From Gammaproteobacteria bacterium UBA4475 (GTDB lineage Bacteria; Pseudomonadota; Gammaproteobacteria; Pseudomonadales; Azotimanducaceae), in assembly GCA_002389265.1 (NCBI GenBank), contig DGOD01000287.1, positions 1 through 11,019 of the forward strand: a stretch of DNA of 11,019 nucleotides, given 5' to 3'. Below are positions 1-5,967 of this stretch, in pieces (positions within the stretch are counted from its first letter, which is position 1; the number at the start of each line of letters is the position of its first letter). The position numbers and the translations under genes are program-made. The notes beneath the pieces were generated by a model. The model did no database searches. It was not told the origin of the DNA and was given only the letters and a program-made list of their open reading frames with translations.

Positions 1-258
1 GTTGGGATTGATGGCGTAGCCGAGTCGTACCTGCTTCCCGAGTTTGATATCTGGCCTGTTACCCGCAAGCTTGCTGAGAAATACGTGGGCAATGGGGGTT
101 CGGGGGCAACCGACAACAGCAAGGCCGTCGATAAGTTTTTTGCCAACATGCAGACGGAGCCACGTATGCTTTTCCGACTGATCCCTGAAACCACACGGGC
201 AATCGATATGCGAGTGTATCGCGGCAAGCGCGCTGACAGGGATTTTCAAGAGCGCTAG
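1..258 (+). CDS. C-terminal fragment of unidentified protein (5' end outside window)
   Basis: Frame 1 is open from the first base to a TAG at 256-258, giving 85 residues that begin VGIDGVAESYLLPEFDIWPV and end in RGKRADRDFQER. The segment has an acidic/aromatic stretch (PEFDIWPVTRKLAEKY), a small glycine-rich turn (GNGGSGA) and a charged helical tail. I do not recognise the family securely. The LPEFDIWPVTRKLAEKY stretch is faintly like the C-terminal region of ABC1/UbiB-type atypical kinases (pattern L-P-x-F-D-I-W followed by a basic helix), but no catalytic motif lies in the visible part, so this is only a hint. Clean codon usage and absence of internal stops support real coding. It is separated from the next gene by about 300 bp and is probably a different transcript. 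Confidence 0.6.
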   Translation, partial: VGIDGVAESYLLPEFDIWPVTRKLAEKYVGNGGSGATDNSKAVDKFFANMQTEPRMLFRLIPETTRAIDMRVYRGKRADRDFQER

Positions 259-350
259 CGCTGGATCAGAAGACGCTCTGCCAAATTGGTACTTCAGGAA
301 AAGGTAGATTGATTTGCCAGACTATTGTGGCATAGATAAAACGAATATCT

Positions 351-400
351 CCTGACTAAAAATGCATTGGACAGCATGTCTAAACTGCATGACTATCTTA
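351..400 (+). repeat. dispersed repeat copy 1 (candidate shared promoter/operator)
   Basis: Aligned without gaps to 6041-6090, 40 of 50 positions are identical by hand count, including an uninterrupted core AATGCATTGGACAGCAT (361-377) and a second block ACTATCT (392-398) at the same spacing. The core has ATGC...GCAT inverted half-sites 8 nt apart. TTGGAC (367-372) could act as a -35 element; the matching -10 is weak (GACTAT, 391-396). Within this copy GCATGTC (374-380) and GCATGAC (388-394) form a 14-nt-spaced direct repeat. It lies about 160 bp upstream of the nitroreductase start. Role as a regulatory site is inference. Confidence 0.55.
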
Positions 401-537
401 CTCAATGTCGATTGAAAGACTTTGCGCTGGCGAGTAGCAAACCTATGTAACGGTTCGTATCTCGAACGCTATGGGTCTGACTAGCCTGCGCAGCGCGAAA
501 TCGTATGTTAAGAAAGGATCAGAATTAACCCAGATCC

Positions 538-559
538 ATTCAGGACTAATTCAGGACTA
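538..559 (+). promoter_or_regulatory. tandem 11-bp duplication carrying the nitroreductase ribosome-binding site
   Basis: ATTCAGGACTA occurs twice back to back (538-548 and 549-559). Each copy contains AGGA; the second AGGA (553-556) is 6 nt before the ATG at 563, a good Shine-Dalgarno distance, and so supports that start. The first copy would be 17 nt away, too far to serve directly. Confidence 0.6.
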
Positions 560-562
560 CCA

Positions 563-1219
563 ATGAACGTCACAGACGCAGTAAACACCCGAAAATCCAT
601 ACGCGCCTTCCTCGACACGCCAGTTGCCGATGAACTCGTTGCCGAACTTCTCACAAAAGCAGCTCGCGCACCTTCAGGAGGCAATCTGCAACCCTGGCGA
701 ATTAGCGTGATTAACGGTGCAACGATGCCGCGATTCTTGTCGTTTCTAGCCGATACTGACATTGAGGATACGCCGGCCTATGACATTTATCCCAGGGATC
801 TAAAGTCTCCTTATCGAGATGCCCGGTTCAAAGCGGGTGAGGATATGTATGAGTTACTTGGGATCCCGCGCGAAGATAAACCTGCCCGCTTTGCGCATCT
901 AGCCCGTAACTACAATTTTTTCGACGCGCCTGCAGGCTTGTTCTGCTTCGTTGATCGTCAGATGGGCATGCCGCAGTGGTCTGATCTGGGGATGTTTCTG
1001 CAGACATTCATGCTATTGGCACAGGAAGCGGGTCTTGATACCTGCGCTCAGGAAGCATGGTCTATGCGAGCCGACTCTGTCAGCGCTTTCGTTTCGGCAG
1101 ATCCTGAGTGGATGCTTTTTTGTGGCATAGCGCTGGGTCACCGAGACACGAGCCGTCCGGTGAATAATTTGGTAACAGATCGCGAACCTTTGGAAAATTG
1201 GGCGACATTTGTCGAATGA
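563..1219 (+). CDS. nitroreductase-family FMN oxidoreductase
   Basis: The 218-residue product has the length and motifs of the nitroreductase superfamily, soluble homodimeric cytoplasmic FMN enzymes that use NAD(P)H to reduce nitro groups, quinones or activated double bonds. The N-terminal TRKSIRAF (residues 9-16) is the usual phosphate-binding R-x-S-x-R signature. APSGGNLQPW (36-45) is the characteristic FMN-contact loop. Near residue 160 GLDTCAQEAW and near the C-terminus GIALGHRD followed by a basic/acidic tail complete the pattern. The ATG at 563 is preceded by AGGA at 6 nt. It is the first gene of a co-directional run (nitroreductase, two crotonases, MFS carrier), so its substrate may be an intermediate of the same catabolic route rather than a nitro compound; the substrate cannot be read from sequence. 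The next gene starts about 110 bp on, so co-transcription is likely but not certain. Confidence 0.9.
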   Translation: MNVTDAVNTRKSIRAFLDTPVADELVAELLTKAARAPSGGNLQPWRISVINGATMPRFLSFLADTDIEDTPAYDIYPRDLKSPYRDARFKAGEDMYELLGIPREDKPARFAHLARNYNFFDAPAGLFCFVDRQMGMPQWSDLGMFLQTFMLLAQEAGLDTCAQEAWSMRADSVSAFVSADPEWMLFCGIALGHRDTSRPVNNLVTDREPLENWATFVE

Positions 1220-1287
1220 GCCGCTCGATTTCAAAAGTACTCTTCAGCCAAAGCCATCTTTGCAGATTCTTGCAAACCTACTTCAGC

Positions 1288-1299
1288 TTGATGCATCAA
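1288..1299. promoter_or_regulatory. 12-bp perfect palindrome before the enoyl-CoA hydratase gene
   Basis: TTGATGCATCAA is a perfect 12-bp palindrome in the 110-bp gap between the nitroreductase and the hydratase, 30 bp before the chosen ATG. Its centre ATGCAT also sits in the core of both dispersed repeat copies. It could be an operator for a dimeric regulator; one 12-mer palindrome may also arise by chance. Confidence 0.3.
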
Positions 1300-1329
1300 T
1301 CGAATCTGTGATTTTGCGTGGAAAACTCT

Positions 1330-2136
1330 ATGTCTTTTGAGAATATTCTGGTCGAAATTGAAGACCACCTGATGATCCTGACCATCAACCGCCCAGCTAA
1401 AATGAACGCCCTCGATCCACTCACTCACCGTGAAATGGCCGAGGCAATGGACGACTTTGCTACCGACCATAACCTGTGGGTCGCGATTGTTACCGGCGCG
1501 GGTGAAGCAGCGTTCTGCGCAGGTGGTGATCTCTCGTCAATGCAAGGTAATTTCGACGATAGCGAAGAGCAGGAATATACCGTGCCCGACAGTGGCTACG
1601 GCGGGATAACCAATCGATTTGACTGCGACAAACCCGTTATCGCTGCCGTAAACGGGTTCGCGGCGGGTGGCGGCTTTGAAATAGTGATGGCTTGCGATCT
1701 GGCTGTCGCCAGCGAGGCAGCCAGCTTTGGTTTACCTGAACCCAAGGTCGGCGTAGTTGCCTATGCTGGCGGCATGCATCGTCTGCCTCGTACCCTCACA
1801 AGTAAACGGGCCATGGAGATATTGCTCACCGGTGATTTTATTGACGCCGATACAGCACTGAATTGGGGGCTGATCAATCAGGTGGTACCTGCGGATCAAC
1901 TGATGACGGCAGCCAGAGTCTGGGCGCAACGTGTTCTTAAATGCTCGCCAGTGGCTATTCGCGCCACCAAGCAAGTCGTCAGTAGGGGATTAAACAACGT
2001 CAGCGTTGAAGACGCGATGGCTGGTCAGGAGCGAGGTGACTATCTGGCCCTCAATGAGTGGGGTGCCAGTACCGACACCATCGAGGGTATAGATGCATTT
2101 GTGCAAAAACGCTTGCCGGAATGGCGGAATCGTTAG
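1330..2136 (+). CDS. enoyl-CoA hydratase/isomerase (crotonase family), catalytically complete
   Basis: From the ATG at 1330 the protein has 268 residues, normal for a single-domain crotonase that hydrates 2-enoyl-CoA thioesters in beta-oxidation-like degradation in the cytoplasm. The oxyanion-hole segment FCAGGDL lies at residues 62-68. The second backbone element NGFAAGGGFE carries a glutamate at residue 117 and SFGLPEPKVG carries the second glutamate at 137; their 20-residue spacing equals that of the catalytic pair Glu144/Glu164 of rat mitochondrial hydratase, so both acid/base residues are present. The C-terminal helices (VAIRATKQVV, EGIDAFVQKRLPEWRNR) are typical. A GTG at 1318 is in frame but has no ribosome-binding site, while GGAA lies 7-8 nt before the ATG at 1330, so I prefer the latter. 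It precedes a second, damaged crotonase by 88 bp. The exact acyl substrate is unknown. Confidence 0.92.
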   Translation: MSFENILVEIEDHLMILTINRPAKMNALDPLTHREMAEAMDDFATDHNLWVAIVTGAGEAAFCAGGDLSSMQGNFDDSEEQEYTVPDSGYGGITNRFDCDKPVIAAVNGFAAGGGFEIVMACDLAVASEAASFGLPEPKVGVVAYAGGMHRLPRTLTSKRAMEILLTGDFIDADTALNWGLINQVVPADQLMTAARVWAQRVLKCSPVAIRATKQVVSRGLNNVSVEDAMAGQERGDYLALNEWGASTDTIEGIDAFVQKRLPEWRNR

Positions 2137-2224
2137 TTCAGGCATCGGAGCACAAGTCGTACATCCACGAAGTCAATCGATCTGGTCTTCGAGTTGAAAA
2201 TCGATAGCAAACAGTAGAGGTCCT

Positions 2225-3049
2225 ATGAATCAAGAACTGGAGAACTATCAACACATTGAAGTTGAACAGACAGATAGAATCGCCACTATCTGGTTGAACC
2301 GACCACGCTATCGCAATGCGCAATCACGTTTGATGCTGAATGAAATGACCGATGCGTTTCGCAAGCTGGATTACGACAACTCGGTCAAGGTGATTATCCT
2401 GGCTGGGCGCGGCGATCACTTTTCTGCAGGCCATGATCTGGGTACCCCTGAAGAACTTGAAGACCAGGCGACGCTGCCTTATGGGAAAGGAACCGTCGCT
2501 AACGTAAATCGCTCCTGGCATCTGTTTATAGAAAACTCGCTGCGCTGGCGAGATGTCAAAAAACCCACGATCGCAGCGGTTCAGGGTTACTGCATCTTTG
2601 GCGGCCTTATGATCGCGTCTTGAATGGATGTGATCGTGGCGTCCAAAAACGCCAAATTCCTCCCGTCCCATGTGCAGCTCTTTAATGCGCCATGGGATCT
2701 TGGCATCCGCAAAGCCAAACAAATTTTGTTTGAAAATCGTTTTATCGACGCAGATGAAGCACTTGATCTGGGGCTTGTCTCAGAGGTCACCGAAGATGGT
2801 GATCACTATGAGGCTGCTTTTGCGCAGGCGCAACGGTTTGCAGAGAACAGTTTGCTGACGCTTAGGATGCTAAAGCATTCGATCAACTCGGCACAGGATG
2901 CGATGGGTTATCGACAACACATCGAGGCATCCCATTCCAATTACATGATGATGCACATGGCCCAGGAAATCAGTCAGGCAGATGCAGGTATTGCAGATAG
3001 ACAGCTAAGTGGGGTCGCCGATGCACTTAGAAAAGAGGAGGATGGTTAA
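2225..3049 (+). pseudogene. second crotonase (enoyl-CoA hydratase-like), split by an in-frame TGA
   Basis: A single reading frame runs from ATG 2225 (GAGG just upstream) to TAA 3047-3049 and aligns throughout with crotonases, but codon 133 (2621-2623) is TGA. Upstream are the conserved N-terminal strand (IATIWLNRPRYRNAQS) and the oxyanion loop HFSAGHDLG; across the stop the motif GYCIFGGLMIAS-stop-MDVIVAS reads naturally as one polypeptide, so this is a nonsense codon, not two genes. The downstream half has FLPSH, the dimer/C-terminal helices and a normal end, giving about 273 residues if read through. An ATG directly follows the TGA, so reinitiation of a C-terminal piece is conceivable. Independently of the stop, the two catalytic glutamate positions are Met129 and His149, so even an intact protein would not be a canonical hydratase. 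A recent nonsense mutation or a base-call error is the likeliest explanation; recoding is less likely. Confidence 0.8.
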
Positions 3050-3062
3050 TCCGTCGCACTGA
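3035..3062 (+). promoter_or_regulatory. strong Shine-Dalgarno and six-codon mini-ORF in the crotonase-MFS gap
   Basis: GAGGAGG (3035-3041) is the best ribosome-binding sequence in the cluster, yet it is 25 nt from the transporter ATG. It is followed directly by ATG 3042 reading MVNPSH and stopping at TGA 3060-3062, four bases before the MFS start. The zero spacing makes initiation at 3042 unlikely; the site may instead load ribosomes that reach the MFS start by coupling. This is inference. Confidence 0.3.
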
Positions 3063-3066
3063 ACTT

Positions 3067-4653
3067 ATGAAGCTAGACAATAAGTCGCAGGACCCAAAAA
3101 TAGGTGGCGTTTACGCACATTACGTTTTGTTTGTGCTGCTGATCGTATTTATTTTCAACTTCATCGATCGCAATATTCTTGCGATCCTCTCACAGGATAT
3201 TCAAGAGGACCTGGGCATCGGAGATGCGGAAATGGGTTTCTTGTATGGGACAGTTTTTGCGCTGTTCTATGCCGTCTTTGGTATCCCGCTGGCACGATTT
3301 GCTGATGTCTGGGTGAGACGCAGCCTGATTTCAGGCGGTTTGTTTTTCTGGAGCCTGATGACGGCACTGTCTGGACTCGCCCAGTCGTTTCCAACGCTCG
3401 CAATGCTTCGAATTGGCGTGGGTGTGGGTGAAGCCAGTGCAACCCCTGCCGCCTATTCAATGTTGGCGGACTACTATTCGCCGAATGTGAGGGCGACGGT
3501 GCTGGCCATCTATTCCAGCGGCGCTTATATCGGTGGAGGCATCGGTTTGTTTCTGGGCGGGTTCTTGCTGGACACCTGGACCACTTGGTTTCCGGACCCG
3601 GCTGATGCCCCATTGCAACTCAAAGGATGGCAGGCTGCATTCATGGCGGTTGGTTTGCCCGGGATTTTGATGGCGGTCTGGGTGCTTACACTCAAGGAAC
3701 CCAAGAGAGGTATCAGTGAGGATCTCATCACCGAAGATCACCCGGCGCCATTTTCCGTTCTTAAAGCGGAGCTTGCCTCGATCATGCCTTTGTTTAATCT
3801 GGTTGGGCTGGCGCGGCAAGGTGCATCTCTTAAAGCGAATTTCATCGCGGTACTCGTAATCGCGATCACCGCAACCATCCTGGCTATCGTGACGGACAAT
3901 ATTCCGCAGTGGTTGGCGTTGGGTATCGGCGTTTATGTGGCGTTTTCGTGGGCACAGTCGCTTAAGGCAAGAGACTCAGTGACCTATCACATGATTTTTG
4001 GCTCGAAAGCCATGCTGTACACGATGATCGCCTTTCCGACGATTTCGTTTGTGACCTATGGGATAGGTTTTTGGACACCGGCGCTGGTATTGCGTGTGCA
4101 CGACACGAGCCCCGGCGAAGTGGGTATGTACCTCGGTCTTGGTGGTGCGCTGGGTGGCCTTATTGGGATTACACTGGGCGGAATCTTTGCGGACTGGGCT
4201 AAGGGCAAACATCCCGCTGGACGACTTATTGTAGGTTATGTGTCGGTTTTTGGGACCGTACCATTGGTGCTCTGGATGATTTATACACCTAGCTTAACGA
4301 CTGCTTTCATCTTGTTTTTTTCTCACCACTTATTCAGCGCGGCCTGGCCGAGTGTCCCACCATCGATTGCCACTGAACTCGTCTTACCGCGCATGCGAGC
4401 CGTGGCAGGTGCTTATTACATTTTGATTAACACCATGATTGGTCTGGCATTGGGGCCATATTTTATGGGGCAAATGTCGGATATGTATGCCGCAGGCGGA
4501 ATGAGTCCGGCGCAATCGCTACAAACGGCAATGGCCACATCACTTTTGGTGTTTGGATTAACGCTGATCTTTCTAACGCTGGCCTGGAGGCATCTGCCAA
4601 AAGATGAGACAAGTCGTCTCGATAGAGCCAGATCATTGGGAGAGCAGATTTGA
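3067..4653 (+). CDS. MFS transporter, Spinster-like family
   Basis: The 528-residue product is an inner-membrane carrier of the major facilitator superfamily. The first helix ends in FNFIDRNILAI, the loop after helix 2 has RFADVWVRRSLI (the D-x-x-x-R-R signature), and helix 4 has RIGVGVGEASATPAAYSML, a combination typical of bacterial Spinster-like transporters, which commonly sit beside catabolic gene clusters and move hydrophobic or acidic organics. The protein is longer than the usual 420-450 residues: residues about 258-298 hold one or two additional hydrophobic segments (LVIAITATILAIV and WLALGIGVYVAFSWA) between the two six-helix halves. The start is 17 bp after the crotonase stop; the local ribosome-binding site is poor, while a strong GAGGAGG at 3035-3041 overlaps the end of the previous gene, so translational coupling is likely. 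Substrate unknown; direction (uptake or export) cannot be told from sequence. Confidence 0.88.
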   Translation: MKLDNKSQDPKIGGVYAHYVLFVLLIVFIFNFIDRNILAILSQDIQEDLGIGDAEMGFLYGTVFALFYAVFGIPLARFADVWVRRSLISGGLFFWSLMTALSGLAQSFPTLAMLRIGVGVGEASATPAAYSMLADYYSPNVRATVLAIYSSGAYIGGGIGLFLGGFLLDTWTTWFPDPADAPLQLKGWQAAFMAVGLPGILMAVWVLTLKEPKRGISEDLITEDHPAPFSVLKAELASIMPLFNLVGLARQGASLKANFIAVLVIAITATILAIVTDNIPQWLALGIGVYVAFSWAQSLKARDSVTYHMIFGSKAMLYTMIAFPTISFVTYGIGFWTPALVLRVHDTSPGEVGMYLGLGGALGGLIGITLGGIFADWAKGKHPAGRLIVGYVSVFGTVPLVLWMIYTPSLTTAFILFFSHHLFSAAWPSVPPSIATELVLPRMRAVAGAYYILINTMIGLALGPYFMGQMSDMYAAGGMSPAQSLQTAMATSLLVFGLTLIFLTLAWRHLPKDETSRLDRARSLGEQI

Positions 4654-4679
4654 CTGTGCTTCCTTGTACCCAAAATGTA

Positions 4680-4701
4680 GTGATTGAATGCGATCAATCA
4701 C
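4680..4701 (+). terminator. 8-bp perfect hairpin downstream of the MFS gene
   Basis: GTGATTGA (4680-4687) and TCAATCAC (4694-4701) form a perfect 8-bp stem with a 6-nt loop, 27 bp after the transporter stop. The position suits a transcript end, but no T-tract follows (CACTGGGGGG), so it is not a standard intrinsic terminator; it may be a 3'-end stabilising hairpin or a protein site. Confidence 0.35.
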
Positions 4702-4784
4702 CACTGGGGGGTTAGCGGGCGCAAGAGTTGCTCCCGGAAGATCATCCTACAACTGTTGCGATCAATAATCGGGGTGCGGGGTAA

Positions 4785-5008
4785 TCGGATGCACCGCCAG
4801 ATGAAGTGGACTATCGCGTGTAAGTTTTTGCGAGGGATGCCCGGTCATATTGATGGGTGGTGATGAGGACGCCCTGGTGCCGCTAACGAGCATGCTGGAG
4901 ACGTTTCTTGAGTTTGGCGTGCAGGTTGGCCAACCCCTTAATGACGCCAACAAGAAAATCGGAGTCTGGTACGAAAGAGTGGGTTCACGAGCAAGTGCTG
5001 CAGCCTAA
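4785..5008 (+). pseudogene. decayed C-terminal remnant resembling glutathione S-transferase
   Basis: Three successive frames give a continuous family-like pattern. Frame A (4785-4820) reads SDAPPDEVDYRV and hits TAA; frame B (4822-4860) reads KFLRGMPGHIDGW and hits TGA; frame C (4862-5008) reads from DEDALVPLTSMLETFLEFGV to WYERVGSRASAAA and ends at TAA. The ending W-Y-x-R-V-x-x-R-x-S is the usual C-terminal motif of bacterial glutathione S-transferases, and the middle part fits the helical C-terminal domain. Two frameshifts and absence of any N-terminal thioredoxin-fold half mark a dead gene. An alternative for frame C is an alpha/beta-hydrolase tail (GGDEDALVP could mimic the acid loop), but the terminal motif favours the transferase. 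Confidence 0.42.
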
Positions 5009-5042
5009 GCGGGCTTTTGTGCTGAAGAAGAATGAGGAACAG

Positions 5043-5088
5043 TGGCGACTAGCCCGTTAGTGCTACCGGGCTTCCGATTCAGTCGCCA
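5043..5088. repeat. compound inverted repeat at the 3' end of the esterase remnant
   Basis: An outer 8-bp stem TGGCGACT (5043-5050)/AGTCGCCA (5081-5088) is continuous on its left side with an inner 6-bp stem AGCCCG (5051-5056)/CGGGCT (5067-5072); the right side has an 8-nt bulge (5073-5080). It overlaps the stop codon of the minus-strand esterase fragment and lies between two converging remnants. It could be a bidirectional terminator lacking T-tracts or a relic of an inserted element. Confidence 0.4.
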
Positions 5089-5465
5089 GTGCAAACGAAT
5101 TCCGCAAAGCGTTTAATGTCGCCTATGGAAGACAGATATACGTCGGGCATTTCCATTCGATAAATCATATCGGCCGCATGAGTCACGCCATTGATTGTCC
5201 TGCTGCTGGCAGTTACGCCTGCAGCGACCAGTTTGCTTGTGTAGGCAAGTCCTTCATCTCGCAACGGATCTAGCTGGCAGACTGAAACGAAGTGTGAGGG
5301 CAGTCCGATGAGCTCGTTTTGTTGAGCATGCAGCGGCCATGTTAGCGGGTTGGTTTGATTATTCCCCGTCGGATCATAGACTTTGGAAAGCGCACCCATC
5401 ATCGCGCAATTCAAGCCAAAGTCATCGTTCTCGAACAGCGAGGGCAATGCTGAATCTTTATTCTG
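5079..5465 (-). pseudogene. N-terminally truncated alpha/beta-hydrolase (hormone-sensitive-lipase-like esterase)
   Basis: The minus strand encodes about 125 residues matching the C-terminal part of HSL/arylesterase-type alpha/beta-hydrolases, which usually have 300 residues or more and hydrolyse short-chain esters. Visible landmarks are the conserved stretch LPSLFENDDFGLNCAMM, then NPLTWPLHA, then GLPSHFVSVCQLDPLRDEGL, which carries the catalytic aspartate, and ASSRTINGVTHAADMIYR, which carries the catalytic histidine. The N-terminal HGGG oxyanion motif and the G-x-S-x-G nucleophile elbow are absent: the frame continues a few codons beyond 5447 but family resemblance ends at about 5460, directly against the oppositely oriented amidohydrolase remnant. 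Without the nucleophile it cannot be an active esterase. A TTG at 5445-5447 is the only in-frame start-like codon and is not convincing. Confidence 0.72.
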
Positions 5466-5466
5466 A

Positions 5467-5967
5467 TATTTGTTGGATGTAATGGCAGAGGGAACACCTC
5501 TGCTTGTATTTTTTGGCGGCTACTCGAACAACCTCGAGGCCCAGCGAGAGCTAATAGAAAATCCGCACTCTGTGTTTGGGTTGTCTGACGGTGGTGCGCA
5601 TTGCGGTGTGCTGGTAGACGCCAGTGTGCCAACCTATATGCTCAGTTATTTCGCTCGCGATAGAGAGCGTGGACCGACGATTCCATTGCCCCTCGTTGTG
5701 CACAAAATGACGCAGGACACCGCTAGAACTTATGGTTTGTTAGATCGTGGGGTCGTCGCCGAGGGGTATCGAGCTGACCTCAACATCATTGATTTCGAAG
5801 CACTGAAGCTGCATCCGCCGGAAATGGTCTATGACCTGCCCGGTGATGGTAAACGTTTAATCCAGAGATCCGGCGGGTATCGATATACGATGTGCGCCGG
5901 AGAAGTGACCTACCAGGATGGGCGACATACCGGTGCAATGCCAGGTCGCCTGATACGTGGAGGGTAA
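5467..5967 (+). pseudogene. N-terminally truncated amidohydrolase (N-acyl-D-amino-acid deacylase family)
   Basis: The frame opens right after a TGA at 5464-5466 and encodes about 166 residues equal to the C-terminal third of the amidohydrolase-3/D-aminoacylase group (full length near 550-580). Clear landmarks are SVFGLSDGGAHCGVLVDAS, holding the Asp/His active-site region, then LVVHKMTQDTARTYGLLDRG, VAEGYRADLNIIDFEAL, VYDLPGDGKRLIQRSGGYR and the terminal GEVTYQDGRHTGAMPGRLIRG. The metal-binding HxH and most of the TIM barrel are missing. Only a TTG (5470) or the ATG at 5482 could start it, with no good ribosome-binding site. Reading is clean up to the stop, so the truncation is probably young. 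The breakpoint with the minus-strand esterase fragment lies near 5460-5470. Confidence 0.75.

Larger units (their letters stand above)
259..562 (+). other. intergenic leader upstream of the nitroreductase cluster
   Basis: About 300 bp without a convincing gene. It holds the first copy of the dispersed repeat at 351-400, a small inverted repeat GTTCG-5 nt-CGAAC at 453-467, an inverted pair GGATC (516-520)/GATCC (533-537), and an 11-bp tandem duplication at 538-559 that carries the ribosome-binding site of the next gene. One frame through the repeat stays open from 340 to a TAA at 448-450 and has amino-acid similarity to the frame through the second repeat copy, so an old coding remnant cannot be excluded. 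The simplest reading is a promoter/leader for the downstream cluster. Confidence 0.5.

Noticed and set aside
1231..1470. Minus-strand frame ending QESAKMALAEEYF in the nitroreductase-hydratase gap
   Set aside because: Part looks helical, but most of it is antisense to the well-supported hydratase, no family is recognised, and there is no start signal.
2621..2654. Selenocysteine insertion at the crotonase TGA, supported by a hairpin 13 nt downstream
   Set aside because: The 6-nt apical loop (CCAAAA) lacks the G/U bases typical of bacterial SECIS loops, and the aligned residue is not catalytic in crotonases. Kept only as something to exclude.
3161..3819. Long open frames on the minus strand opposite the MFS gene
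   Set aside because: Their translations are rich in Arg/Pro/His/Gln with no family pattern, as expected for shadows of a strongly coding plus strand.
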